Shown piece after piece: positions 8,371 to 17,056 of a stretch of 64,000 nucleotides of DNA. A program made the position numbers and the translations under genes. The notes beneath the pieces are model-generated. The model was not told the DNA's origin, did no database searches, and was given only the letters and a program-made list of their open reading frames with translations. The stretch comes from Lachnospiraceae bacterium (lineage in GTDB: Bacteria; Bacillota; Clostridia; Lachnospirales; Lachnospiraceae), in NCBI GenBank assembly GCA_009774175.1, contig VSNG01000010.1, forward strand, positions 38,701-102,700, written 5' to 3'. Numbering within the stretch: position 1 is the stretch's first letter; every line of letters begins with the position of its first letter.

Positions 8371-9072
8371 ATGAAACATGAGAGAATCCTCTATGAAGAC
8401 AACGACATTTTCGTCTGCCACAAACCCGCCGGAATCGCCACACAGACGGCGCGGGTGGGACAGGCGGATATGGTCAGCGAAATAACCAATTACCTTAAGG
8501 CTTCCGGTTCCGATTTAAAAACCCCCCTCTATGTGGGCGTGGTTCATCGTTTGGACCAGCCAGTGGAGGGGATTTTGGTTTTTGCAAAAAACAAAGCGGC
8601 AGCGGCAGATTTGAGCAGGCAGGCGGCGGGTGACGGCATGAAAAAGGAATATCTGGCTGTGGTCTGCGGTGAAAATCTGTCAAAATCGGGAGAGCTTACT
8701 GATTATCTGTTAAAAGACGGAAAGACCAATACCTCCCGGGTAGTGCCGCCTGAGGTTAAAGGTGCAAAAGAAGCAAAATTATCCTATGAAGTTTTATCGG
8801 CGGGGCCGTCCGGGACGGCGCTTGTAAAGGTGCGGCTTTACACGGGGCGGCATCATCAGATCAGGGTGCAGATGACCAATGCGGGAATGCCTCTTCTGGG
8901 AGACCATAAATATGCCGGGGAAGCTGCTCTTAAAATTTCCGCCGGACTGGGCGTCCGGGAGATTGCGTTGTGCGCTTACCGTTTGGCTTTTGTCCACCCG
9001 AAAACGGGGAAGAATATGCAGTTTGAGATAAAGCCGGAGGGAGCGGCGTTTCAAAGAGGGGTATATAAGTAA
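8371..9072 (+). CDS. RluA-family RNA pseudouridine synthase
   Basis: The 233-residue protein shows the RluA signature 'VGVVHRLDQPVEGILVFAKN', with the catalytic Asp at residue 62, and the later family motifs 'KKEYLAVVCG' and 'YTGRHHQIRVQMTNAGMPLLGDHKY'. It isomerises uridine to pseudouridine in rRNA or tRNA. There is no S4 domain, so it is a short catalytic-only form like RluA/TruC. The family usually has HRLDxxTSG; here 'QPVEG' replaces 'xxTSG'. This QPVxG variant is common in clostridial paralogues. The exact target base cannot be told from the sequence. Confidence 0.9.
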   Translation: MKHERILYEDNDIFVCHKPAGIATQTARVGQADMVSEITNYLKASGSDLKTPLYVGVVHRLDQPVEGILVFAKNKAAAADLSRQAAGDGMKKEYLAVVCGENLSKSGELTDYLLKDGKTNTSRVVPPEVKGAKEAKLSYEVLSAGPSGTALVKVRLYTGRHHQIRVQMTNAGMPLLGDHKYAGEAALKISAGLGVREIALCAYRLAFVHPKTGKNMQFEIKPEGAAFQRGVYK

Positions 9073-9129
9073 CAAACAAAATGAAAAGTATAGAGGATAG
9101 GACTCTGTAAAAAGATACATAATAAAACC

Positions 9130-10173
9130 ATGCATAAGGAATTGATGAAATGGTTTTGGGAAAATAAGCTTATCAAAGGATGTCTGGTCACTGCACTGGT
9201 CTGGTTTTTCTTTCGTTTTTTGTTTTCTCTTGCGGCTCCCTTTTTTCTGGCGTTTGCACTGGTTACACTGCTGTATCCGCTTTTGGAGCGGGTGCAGAAG
9301 CGGATACCGATCAGGAAAAAGTTTCTTGCTGCGCTTATTGTCCTGCCGGTTTTACTGCTCCTGTGCGCCGTGCTATGGGCGATTTTTTCAGTTGGCATTA
9401 AGCAGCTGCAGGGACTGCCGGCATTTTGCGAGAAGGTGGAGCGGCAGGCGGAGATTTTCTTTCATCAGTGCTGCTGTCAGCTTGACGGGCGGTTTGGCTG
9501 GGAGGGGGAACGGATTGAGACCTATGTGATTGAGCAGATGACCGTTATTATGGAAAATGTGCAGATTCAGGTTGTACCGCAGCTCCTTTCCTCCTCCTAC
9601 AATTGCTTTAAGGGAATTGCCGGAACAGTGGGGTTTCTGGCGATTACCTGTATTGCGGTATTTTTGCTGGAAAAGGATTATACAAGATTTGTGGAATGGG
9701 TGAAGGGGGAGAAAAGCTTTCGCTTTCTGTGGACCGTGCTGGGGGGCGTGCTTACCTATCTCGTCACTTTTTTTAAAGCGCAGGGCGTAATTTTGCTTAT
9801 CATTGGCGCGCTTTGCAGCGTAACGCTGGGTATTGCGGGAGTGGAGGGCGGTATTTTTCTGGGGATTCTGGCCGGACTTTTGGATATGCTGCCCTTTGTG
9901 GGAACGGGTATTGTTCTGGTGCCGCTGTCTGCCTGGCAGCTCTTAAGCGGCCACTATGTACGGATGGCCGTTTGCCTGGGGCTTTATGGAATCTGTATAC
10001 TCACAAGGGAACTGCTCGAACCAAGGCTTATCGGTAATAAAATCGGAATAGCGCCGATCTGCATTTTGTTTTCCCTGTATGCAGGCGTAAAATTGTTTGG
10101 CGTGGGCGGGATTATCAAAGGCCCTCTTGCGCTGATTGTAATTTTTGAAATATTAAAGGAAAGAGAAGTTTGA
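9130..10173 (+). CDS. AI-2E family membrane protein (YtvI-like)
   Basis: The 347-residue protein has about seven or eight hydrophobic segments: two near the N-terminus, a soluble stretch (about 85-150) and a cluster of helices at the C-terminus. 'LLDMLPFVGTGIVLVPLSAW' and 'EPRLIGNKIGIAPICILFSLYAGVKLFGVGGIIKGPLALI' match the conserved end of the AI-2E/PerM transporter family, in which B. subtilis YtvI is a sporulation protein. Function within the family is poorly known. The ribosome-binding site before ATG 9130 is weak. Confidence 0.8.
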   Translation: MHKELMKWFWENKLIKGCLVTALVWFFFRFLFSLAAPFFLAFALVTLLYPLLERVQKRIPIRKKFLAALIVLPVLLLLCAVLWAIFSVGIKQLQGLPAFCEKVERQAEIFFHQCCCQLDGRFGWEGERIETYVIEQMTVIMENVQIQVVPQLLSSSYNCFKGIAGTVGFLAITCIAVFLLEKDYTRFVEWVKGEKSFRFLWTVLGGVLTYLVTFFKAQGVILLIIGALCSVTLGIAGVEGGIFLGILAGLLDMLPFVGTGIVLVPLSAWQLLSGHYVRMAVCLGLYGICILTRELLEPRLIGNKIGIAPICILFSLYAGVKLFGVGGIIKGPLALIVIFEILKEREV

Positions 10174-10263
10174 CGAAAACGAGGAATAAGGGGTATTATG
10201 GAATAGCCGCGGGAAAATACGGCGGCACCTAAAAAGGGCAGTTTTCAGGGAAGGCTTCCGGAT

Positions 10264-11865
10264 ATGAGAATTAAAAATGACAAACCGCAGAATGGAACAG
10301 CGTCCCGCCTGTCCTCCGGGGAAAGAGTCGGGGCGGTGATGGCTTATGTACTGGCGGTTACTTTGTCCGTGATGTGCGTTTTAGTCGCTTTTTATGCGGA
10401 GAATGGGTACAATCAGATTGGCAACGCGAAATTTTCGGTGTATAAAGTAACCATGCTGGCTGGATTTGTACCCTTTTTGCTGCTGGGGGCAGTTTATCTT
10501 GTCTGTTTTTTCAGGCAGGAACAATATCGGGAATTAAAGCTGTCTGTCACCGACGCCTGTGTGCTTGTCTATATGCTTTTTTCGACGATTGCCGTTTTTT
10601 CCGGGGGCTTTTATGAAGATGCTTTGTGGGGGAGCTTTGGCTGGAATATGGGATGGCTGTCACAGCTTAGTTTTGTACTGATATATCTGGGCATTTCCCG
10701 GTTCGGCATACATTACCGTGTAATTCTGGCAGTTTTTTGCGGTTCGGCTTTTCCTGTGTTTTTGCTTGCGGTTTTGCATCGGATGCTGATAGACCCGATT
10801 GGATTTTATGAGGGATTGCAGGGATATCAGATGGCGCAGTTTCTCTCCACCATGGGGCAGGCGACATGGTATGCCAGCTATCTTGTAGTGGCGCTGCCTG
10901 TCGGAATGGCTGTGTTTCTGTTTGCGGAAAAGACCGTTTGGAGAATTTTGGGAGGCATTTACACGACGATCGGGTTTGCTTCCCTGGTAACCCAGAACAG
11001 CGACAGCGCCTATTTTGCCATGGCGGGCTTTATGCTGGTTTTCTTTTGGGTCTGCGTGGAGAAGCGGGAGACGCTTAATCGGTTTGCAGAGGTCTGCACG
11101 CTTTTTTTTGCAGCGGGAAAGGTGATGCATTTTTTGATGAAGATGCGTCCTAATCCTGATTTGAAATATGACTTTATCACGGCACTTATTCTGGATGGGG
11201 CCGTTACATGGATCTTTTTGGGAGTCTGTCTGTTTTTTTCCCTGTTTCTGTACGGGAGAAGAGACAGGCCCTATTCTGTCGGCAAGGCGATGCGAGTCAG
11301 GCGGGTGGCGCTGAGTGCCGCCGTGGCTGCGGTTATTATATTGACAGGCATGATTGTAATGCAAAGCAGAGGGCTTATACCGGGGAGCGTGGGAGAAGCT
11401 TTAAGCGCGGTATCCTATTTTAACTGGGGCGATGAATGGGGAAACGGCCGAGGCCGGATATGGAGCTTTGCCTTCCGGGTATTTGCGAAAGAGAATATAA
11501 GGCATAAGCTTTTCGGACTTGGGCCCGACTGTTTCAGCAGCTATGCGGCTGCGGTGCATGGGGAAGAGGTAACGCTTCTCTGGGGAGAAAAAATACTGAC
11601 CAACGCCCATAATGAATGGTTTACCACATTAATAAATACCGGAATATTCGGAGCGGCGGCATACATAGGGGTTTTTGTTTCGGCTGTGAGACGGTTTTTG
11701 CAGGCGCGGCAGCACAGCTATCTGCTTGTGGGGGCTGCGGCTGCGGCCGTATCCTATACAGCTTACAATTTTTTTTGCTATCAGCAGGTGTGCTGTACGC
11801 CTTTTGTATTTCTTATGCTGGGAGTTGGAGAGTATATTTTGCGTCAGAAAGGCAGAAAAATGTAA
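10264..11865 (+). CDS. O-antigen ligase/polymerase family membrane protein
   Basis: The 533-residue protein has about 12 membrane helices and a large loop near the C-terminal third. 'GNGRGRIWSFAFRVFAKENIRHKLFGLGPDCF' and 'TNAHNEWFTTLINTGIFGAAAYIGVF' match the Wzy_C pattern (an Arg in R-x-x-x-W and the HNxx[FW] motif) of O-antigen ligases and related polymerases. In a Gram-positive it would act on a lipid-linked glycan outside the membrane. It lies just before the proS T-box and the phosphonate operon, which is also about surface polymers, but has its own transcription unit. The substrate is unknown. Confidence 0.75.
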   Translation: MRIKNDKPQNGTASRLSSGERVGAVMAYVLAVTLSVMCVLVAFYAENGYNQIGNAKFSVYKVTMLAGFVPFLLLGAVYLVCFFRQEQYRELKLSVTDACVLVYMLFSTIAVFSGGFYEDALWGSFGWNMGWLSQLSFVLIYLGISRFGIHYRVILAVFCGSAFPVFLLAVLHRMLIDPIGFYEGLQGYQMAQFLSTMGQATWYASYLVVALPVGMAVFLFAEKTVWRILGGIYTTIGFASLVTQNSDSAYFAMAGFMLVFFWVCVEKRETLNRFAEVCTLFFAAGKVMHFLMKMRPNPDLKYDFITALILDGAVTWIFLGVCLFFSLFLYGRRDRPYSVGKAMRVRRVALSAAVAAVIILTGMIVMQSRGLIPGSVGEALSAVSYFNWGDEWGNGRGRIWSFAFRVFAKENIRHKLFGLGPDCFSSYAAAVHGEEVTLLWGEKILTNAHNEWFTTLINTGIFGAAAYIGVFVSAVRRFLQARQHSYLLVGAAAAAVSYTAYNFFCYQQVCCTPFVFLMLGVGEYILRQKGRKM

Positions 11866-11903
11866 CGATGGATAATTTGCCGCAAAAACCTTGTAATTAG
11901 CGG

Positions 11904-11932
11904 TTGACAAAACAAATTCCTGCGGCTAGAAT
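11904..11932 (+). promoter_or_regulatory. sigma-A type promoter of the proS leader
   Basis: TTGACA and TAGAAT are 17 bases apart and lie directly upstream of the T-box leader. Confidence 0.75.
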
Positions 11933-11937
11933 GGATA

Positions 11938-12160
11938 GAAACGTGACGAAGAAGAGAATAGTACGGATAGGGAACGTGACAGAGAGAGGGCTATGGGTGG
12001 GAGGCTCTTACGGGAAATATTCGGAACCGGCCTCGGAGTCCTGTGTGAGAAGCACAGCGTAGCACCGGCGATAACGGTAAGAGAAGAGAGCGCAGACGCG
12101 TTAATAAGGGTGGTACCGCCGAGATTTCGGTCCCTTGGGGATGGAAGTTTTGGCGGTTTT
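11938..12160 (+). promoter_or_regulatory. T-box leader for proline
   Basis: The leader has the classical T-box parts in order: an AGAGAGAG-type stem I base, the distal stem I region, a specifier region with GAA-CCG (CCG, a proline codon, about 12027-12029), and the T-box TGGTACCGCC at 12111-12120. The terminator is a 13-bp stem with wobbles (arm CCGCCGAGATTTC pairing with GAAGTTTTGGCGG), followed by TTTTC, ending near 12160. The TGGT would pair with tRNA-Pro ending ACCA, in line with A73. Uncharged tRNA-Pro should stabilise the antiterminator and switch on proS. The exact specifier is my reading. Confidence 0.92.
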
Positions 12161-12183
12161 CTATTTTAGAATGGAGGAAGAAA

Positions 12184-13614
12184 ATGGCGGAGAAAAAATT
12201 AGTGGAAGCGATTACTTCGATGGAGGAGGACTTCGCGCAGTGGTACACGGATGTGGTGAAAAAAGCGGAGCTGCTGGATTACACCAGCGTGAAAGGATGC
12301 ATGGTGTTTAAGCCTGCGGGCTATGCCATCTGGGAGCTGATTCAGAAGCAGATGGACGACCGTTTCAAGGAGACGGGGGTGGAGAATGTATATCTGCCCA
12401 TGTTTATTCCTGAAAGCTTATTAAATAAGGAAAAAGATCATGTGGAGGGCTTTGCGCCGGAGGTGGCATGGGTGACTCACGGCGGTATGCAGCCCTTGCA
12501 GGAGAGGCTTTGCGTGAGGCCCACGTCCGAAACGCTGTTTTGCGATTACTATAAAAATGTGGTGCAGTCCTACCGTGATCTGCCCCAGATCTGTAACCAG
12601 TGGTGCTCTGTAGTGCGCTGGGAGAAGGAGACAAGACCGTTCTTAAGAAGCCGTGAATTTTTATGGCAGGAGGGACATACAGCCCACGCTACGGCTGAGG
12701 AGGCGGAAGAGAGGACGATTCAGATGCTGAATCTCTATGCTGATTTTTGTGAGGAAGTGCTGGCCATTCCTGTTATCAAAGGCCGCAAGACAGATAAGGA
12801 AAAGTTTGCGGGGGCAATTGCTACTTATACTATTGAGGCATTGATGCACGATGGAAAGGCTTTACAGTCCGGCACTAGCCACAATTTTGGCGACGGGTTT
12901 GCCAAAGCATTCGGGATTCAGTATACGGGTAAGGACAATACTTTAAAGTATGTGCATCAGACTTCCTGGGGAACAACGACGCGGCTGATTGGCGCCATTA
13001 TCATGGTGCACGGTGACAATTCCGGGCTGGTGCTGCCTCCTAAGGTTGCGCCCACGCAGATCATGATCATCCCGATTCAGCAGAAAAAGGAAGGCGTTCT
13101 TGATAAAGCCTATGAATTGAAGGAGCGTCTTGGCGCATTCCGTGTGAAGGTGGACGATACGGATAAGAGTCCGGGCTGGAAATTCTCTGAGCAGGAGATG
13201 CGGGGTATTCCGATCCGCGTGGAGATCGGGCCGAAAGATATTGAGGCAAATAAATGCGTGATCTGCCGCCGCGATACGGGAGAAAAAATAGAAGTTTCTC
13301 TGGACGAGCTGGAGCAGAAAGCGGAAGAAATCCTTGACAGGATACAGAAGGAAATGCTGGAGCGCGCGAGAACCCACAGGGATGCGCATACTTACGAGGC
13401 AAAGAACATGGAGGAGCTTCGTAAAATTTTTGCGGAGACAACCGGCTTCGTGAAAGCCATGTGGTGCGGGGAGCAGGGCTGTGAGGATCAGATCAAGGAG
13501 GAGCTTGCCGTAACAAGCCGCTGTATGCCGTTTGAACAGGAGCAGATCGGGACTGTCTGTGTGTGCTGTGGAAAGCCGGCAAAGAAGATGGTTTATTGGG
13601 GTAAGGCGTATTAA
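12184..13614 (+). CDS. proS: prolyl-tRNA synthetase, archaeal/eukaryal-type (ProS type 3)
   Basis: The 476-residue enzyme charges tRNA-Pro in the cytoplasm. Class II motifs are visible: motif 2 'SVVRWEKETRPFLRSREFLWQEGHTAH' and 'RPTSET' before it. Then comes the anticodon-binding domain ('APTQIMIIPIQ') and a C-terminal zinc-type domain with CVIC, CGEQGC and CVCC. The bacterial editing insert between motifs 2 and 3 is absent. This is the short ProRS found in many clostridia, Deinococcus and Mycoplasma. Expression is controlled by the T-box 20 bases upstream. The ribosome-binding site is GGAGGA. Confidence 0.97.
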   Translation: MAEKKLVEAITSMEEDFAQWYTDVVKKAELLDYTSVKGCMVFKPAGYAIWELIQKQMDDRFKETGVENVYLPMFIPESLLNKEKDHVEGFAPEVAWVTHGGMQPLQERLCVRPTSETLFCDYYKNVVQSYRDLPQICNQWCSVVRWEKETRPFLRSREFLWQEGHTAHATAEEAEERTIQMLNLYADFCEEVLAIPVIKGRKTDKEKFAGAIATYTIEALMHDGKALQSGTSHNFGDGFAKAFGIQYTGKDNTLKYVHQTSWGTTTRLIGAIIMVHGDNSGLVLPPKVAPTQIMIIPIQQKKEGVLDKAYELKERLGAFRVKVDDTDKSPGWKFSEQEMRGIPIRVEIGPKDIEANKCVICRRDTGEKIEVSLDELEQKAEEILDRIQKEMLERARTHRDAHTYEAKNMEELRKIFAETTGFVKAMWCGEQGCEDQIKEELAVTSRCMPFEQEQIGTVCVCCGKPAKKMVYWGKAY

Positions 13615-13645
13615 CGAGGGGAAATATGCCAAACCTTTAAGTGAG

Positions 13646-13679
13646 GATGTGGGCCTCGGCGTGCGCGCCGGCTTGCATC
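13646..13679 (+). terminator. hairpin after proS
   Basis: A long stem (CGGCG-tgcg-CGCCG core, extended by GATG.../...CATC with wobbles and a two-base bulge) lies 32 bases past the proS stop. There is almost no T-run. Its 3' arm overlaps the -35 box of the next promoter, so it may be a weak terminator or simply the proS mRNA end. Confidence 0.4.
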
Positions 13680-13701
13680 TTAACGGACAGAGGCGTATAA
13701 T
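13673..13701 (+). promoter_or_regulatory. promoter of the phosphonate operon
   Basis: TTGCAT and TATAAT are 17 bases apart. The predicted transcript starts near 13708, 26 bases before the first operon gene. This separates the phosphonate operon from proS. Confidence 0.7.
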
Positions 13702-13733
13702 GTATGACATTAGCTGACAGGAGGAGTACTTAC

Positions 13734-13991
13734 ATGAAAAAGATCGTATTACAGTTGACAAAGTTCGCTTACTTTTTTACATGCGGCTGGTATTTGTTTA
13801 CGCTGCCGGTGCACGCTTATATTGATCCCTCGGCCGTTACCTATATCATTCAGGCGGTAGCGGGCGTCCTGATTGCGTTGGGTGCGATATTGACGGTTTT
13901 CAGGCATAAAATCTTTGCATTTTTTAAGAAGAATAAAAAGACTGACGAGTCGGAAAAGCAGAGCATTGAGTTTAAGGACGTGAACGATTAA
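13734..13991 (+). CDS. small membrane protein of the phosphonate operon
   Basis: The product has 85 residues; ATG 13734 follows GGAGGAG by 8 bases. It has a signal-like hydrophobic N-terminus ending near 'LPVHAYIDPSAVTY', a second membrane helix ('AVAGVLIALGAILTVF') and a charged cytosolic tail. I recognise no domain. It is the first gene of the operon and lies 9 bp before the YidC-glycerophosphotransferase fusion, so it may be a small subunit or partner of that membrane enzyme; this is inference from position only. The function is unknown. Confidence 0.8.
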   Translation: MKKIVLQLTKFAYFFTCGWYLFTLPVHAYIDPSAVTYIIQAVAGVLIALGAILTVFRHKIFAFFKKNKKTDESEKQSIEFKDVND

Positions 13992-14000
13992 GAGGCGGTT

Positions 14001-15869
14001 ATGGGTACAGTGACGGATGCGGTGATCGGCGGCCTGGTCTGGCTGATTAACCTGTGTTATGAGTTTTGTCATAATTATTGGATAGCAATACTGGTGTTTA
14101 CTTTTATGACGAAGGTGATTCTGCTGCCTTTGTCAGTCTGGGTACAGAAGAATTCGATTAAGACGGTTCGGATGCAGCCGGAAATGAATCATATCAGCGC
14201 GACATATCTGGGAAATCAGGAGGCGATTTCCGAGGAGCAGTACAAGCTGTTTAAAAGGGAAAAATACAGTCCCTTTGCAGACCTGATACCGCTAATTGTT
14301 CAGTTGGTGTTATTGATGGGCGTGGTAGAGGCTGTCAAACGGGGAACAACTTTGACGGATATTCCGGTCAGAACAGGCGGGATCACTTTGCTGATCCCTC
14401 TTCTGGCCGCGTTATCCGCCTTTTTCATGTGCTATGTGCAGAATAAAATTAATGTTTTGCAGTCTGAGCAGGGAGCTTTCAATCAGTACGGCACCATGAT
14501 ATTTTCTGTAGGCCTGTCTTTGTATCTTGGGTTCTTTGTATCCATTGGAGTGGGATTTTACTGGAGCTGCAGTAATATTCTGTCCACCCTGCAGTTGTTT
14601 TTGTTAAATGTCTGGATTAATCCTAAAGATTATATTGACTATGAGGCGCTGGAAAAGAGCAAGGAGGAGCTTCGGGAGGCGAAGGCGTTTATGGCCTCCA
14701 GACAGAAAGCGGACAGAAAGAGTCCTTACCGGGATAAGGAAAAGGCGGATTATAAGAAGTTTCTGAAACAGCCCGATAAAAAGGTGGTATTCTATTCGGA
14801 AAAAAACGGTTTCTACAAATATTATAAAAATATTATAGAAGAGATTATCAGAAGAACCAATATCGTGATCCACTATATTACAAGCGATCCTCAGGATGAA
14901 GTCTTCCAGATGGAAAGCGATCAGTTTAAGCCGTATTATATCGGGGAGAATCGAATGATTGTGCTGATGATGAAGATGGAGACGGACATTATGGTCATGA
15001 CTACGCCGGATCTGGAAAATTATCAGCTGAAACGCTCCTATATTCAGAAGGATATCGAGTATATTTATGTGCCCCATGATGTGAACAGCGCCAACCTGTC
15101 TTTCCATAAGGAAGCGCTGGATCATTATGATACGATTTTTACATCCGGGCCGAAGAACAGACAGGAGCTTGCAGAGCGGGAAGAGAAATACGGACTGCCT
15201 GCGAAGAATCTTGTGGAGTGGGGCTCCAGTGTCATTGACAATATGACAAAATCCTACGAGGAGATGGAAAAGGAGAGCGGGCCTGAAACGAAAGAGAATA
15301 AAACGGTGCTTATCGCGCCCTCCTGGCAGAAGGATAATATTCTGGATTCCTGTATAGAGGAAATGCTGGATCAGCTGGCGAAGACGCCGTATCAGGTGAT
15401 TGTACGGCCCCATCCTCAGTATGTGCGCCACTTTGAGGCGCGGATTGACGCGCTGGCGGCAAAATATAAGGATATTACGTTTCAGAAGGACTTTTCCTCA
15501 AATAGAACAGTGTATACGGCTGACCTGCTGGTAACGGACTGGTCCAGTATTGCCTTTGAATATTCGTTCGCCACATTAAAGCCGGTGCTGTTTGTGGATA
15601 CCCCCATGAAGATTTTGAACCCGGACTATAAGGAGCTGGAAACAGTGCCCATCGACATAGAGCTTCGCGACCGAATCGGGATATCCGTTGCGCCGGAGGC
15701 TGTGGGCGATGAAGTTGTGGCTGCGGTAGATAAGCTTTTATGGAACGAACAGTTTTCCAGAGAGTCCATACAGCGGTTAAAGGAAGAGTATATTTATAAT
15801 AACGGAGAAAGCGGTAAAGTGGGCGCGAAATATATTATTGATCAGTTAGTGGCGCGTTCTGGGAAATGA
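14001..15869 (+). CDS. YidC/Oxa1-like membrane domain fused to CDP-glycerol glycerophosphotransferase domain
   Basis: The protein has 622 residues. Residues 1-215 follow YidC: TM1 with a positive residue in the membrane (Lys38 in 'FTFMTKVILLPLSV', where insertases have Arg), then 'SEEQYKLFKREKYSPFADLIPLIVQ', then the three last helices ending in 'GFYWSCSNILSTLQLFLLN'. Residues 260-622 match the TagB/TagF family: HD at 359-360, PSWQ at 440-443, RPHP at 469-472 and DWSSIAFE at 513-520. TagF-like enzymes move glycerol phosphate from CDP-glycerol. In this operon the likely donor is CMP-AEP, which is inference. It is followed 11 bp later by the AEP transaminase. Confidence 0.9.
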   Translation: MGTVTDAVIGGLVWLINLCYEFCHNYWIAILVFTFMTKVILLPLSVWVQKNSIKTVRMQPEMNHISATYLGNQEAISEEQYKLFKREKYSPFADLIPLIVQLVLLMGVVEAVKRGTTLTDIPVRTGGITLLIPLLAALSAFFMCYVQNKINVLQSEQGAFNQYGTMIFSVGLSLYLGFFVSIGVGFYWSCSNILSTLQLFLLNVWINPKDYIDYEALEKSKEELREAKAFMASRQKADRKSPYRDKEKADYKKFLKQPDKKVVFYSEKNGFYKYYKNIIEEIIRRTNIVIHYITSDPQDEVFQMESDQFKPYYIGENRMIVLMMKMETDIMVMTTPDLENYQLKRSYIQKDIEYIYVPHDVNSANLSFHKEALDHYDTIFTSGPKNRQELAEREEKYGLPAKNLVEWGSSVIDNMTKSYEEMEKESGPETKENKTVLIAPSWQKDNILDSCIEEMLDQLAKTPYQVIVRPHPQYVRHFEARIDALAAKYKDITFQKDFSSNRTVYTADLLVTDWSSIAFEYSFATLKPVLFVDTPMKILNPDYKELETVPIDIELRDRIGISVAPEAVGDEVVAAVDKLLWNEQFSRESIQRLKEEYIYNNGESGKVGAKYIIDQLVARSGK

Positions 15870-15879
15870 GGTGGAGCAG

Positions 15880-17007
15880 ATGGTGAAACGAAATGTATTG
15901 TTGAATCCGGGGCCGGCGACGACCACCGATACGGTTAAAATGGCGCAGGTGGTTCCTGATATCTGTCCCCGGGAGAAGGAGTTTGTCTCCATTATGCGGG
16001 AAGTGGAAGAGGGACTGCTGCGGATTGTGCATGCCGATCCGAAGGAGTACGCGGCGGTGCTCTTCTGCGGCTCCGGCACGATTAATATGGATATCTGTTT
16101 AAATTCCCTGCTCCCGGAGGGGAAGAAGATTCTGGTTATCAACAACGGCGCCTACAGCAGCCGGGGAGCGGAAATTTGCGAGTATTACGGACTTTCGTAC
16201 ATCAATTTGAAGCTGCCCCTTGACAGGCAGCCGGATCTTACGGTGATCGAGAGGACATTGCAGGAAAATCCTGATATTGCGCTGGTTTATACGACCCATC
16301 ATGAAACGGGAACGGGACTGCTTAATCCGATTCGGGAAATCGGGGCGCTGGTACACCGTTATCACGGCATGTTTGTGGTGGATACCACGTCTACCTATGC
16401 CATGCGTCCAATTGATATGGATGCGGACGAACTGGACTTCTGCATGGCTTCGGCTCAGAAGGGCATCATGGCGATGACCGGGTTATCGTTTATCATTGGA
16501 AGAAAATCCATGATAGAGGCATCGGCGGATTATCCGAGACGTTCCTATTACTGTAATCTGTATATGCAGTACGCTTATGCCAGGGAGCATGGAGAAATGC
16601 ATTTTACCCCGCCCGTTCAGGTGATTTATTCCGTAAGACAGGCGCTTTCGGAGTATTTCGCGGAGGGAGAAGAGAACAAGTGGGCAAGACACTGCCGGGT
16701 ATTTCAGGCGATCAGGAAAGGCCTTGTAGAGCTGGGATTTCGTATTTACATACAGGAAGGACAGGAATCCGGGCTGGTGGCGGCGGCGCTGTATCCCGAC
16801 GATGACCGATGGGATTTTGAGAAAGTACACGATTACTGCTACGAGAGAGGATTTACGATCTATCCAGGTAAGGTGGAAAAGCTGGGAATGTTCCGGCTCT
16901 GTGCTCTTGGCGCGATTGATCAGGAAGATATTGAGGCATTCTGGGTTGTATTTAGGGAAGCGCTGAAAGTATGCGGGGTGGCTGTGCCGGTTCGTTACGA
17001 TAGTTAG
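15880..17007 (+). CDS. phnW: 2-aminoethylphosphonate transaminase
   Basis: The 375-residue fold-type I PLP enzyme has the AEP transaminase opening 'NVLLNPGPATTTDTVK', the substrate-site phrase 'CGSGT' and the PLP lysine in 'ASAQKGIMAMTG' (about residue 194). In degradation PhnW turns AEP into phosphonoacetaldehyde. Beside PEP mutase and phosphonopyruvate decarboxylase it should run in the biosynthetic direction (often called aepZ), making AEP. ATG 15880 is taken as start because GAGGTGG lies just before it; GTG 15871 is too close to the previous stop. Third gene of the operon. Confidence 0.9.
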   Translation: MVKRNVLLNPGPATTTDTVKMAQVVPDICPREKEFVSIMREVEEGLLRIVHADPKEYAAVLFCGSGTINMDICLNSLLPEGKKILVINNGAYSSRGAEICEYYGLSYINLKLPLDRQPDLTVIERTLQENPDIALVYTTHHETGTGLLNPIREIGALVHRYHGMFVVDTTSTYAMRPIDMDADELDFCMASAQKGIMAMTGLSFIIGRKSMIEASADYPRRSYYCNLYMQYAYAREHGEMHFTPPVQVIYSVRQALSEYFAEGEENKWARHCRVFQAIRKGLVELGFRIYIQEGQESGLVAAALYPDDDRWDFEKVHDYCYERGFTIYPGKVEKLGMFRLCALGAIDQEDIEAFWVVFREALKVCGVAVPVRYDS

Positions 17008-17056
17008 GCAAATGAGAAAAGACAGGCCTGACAGACGGATCAGGGGGTGAAATTTA

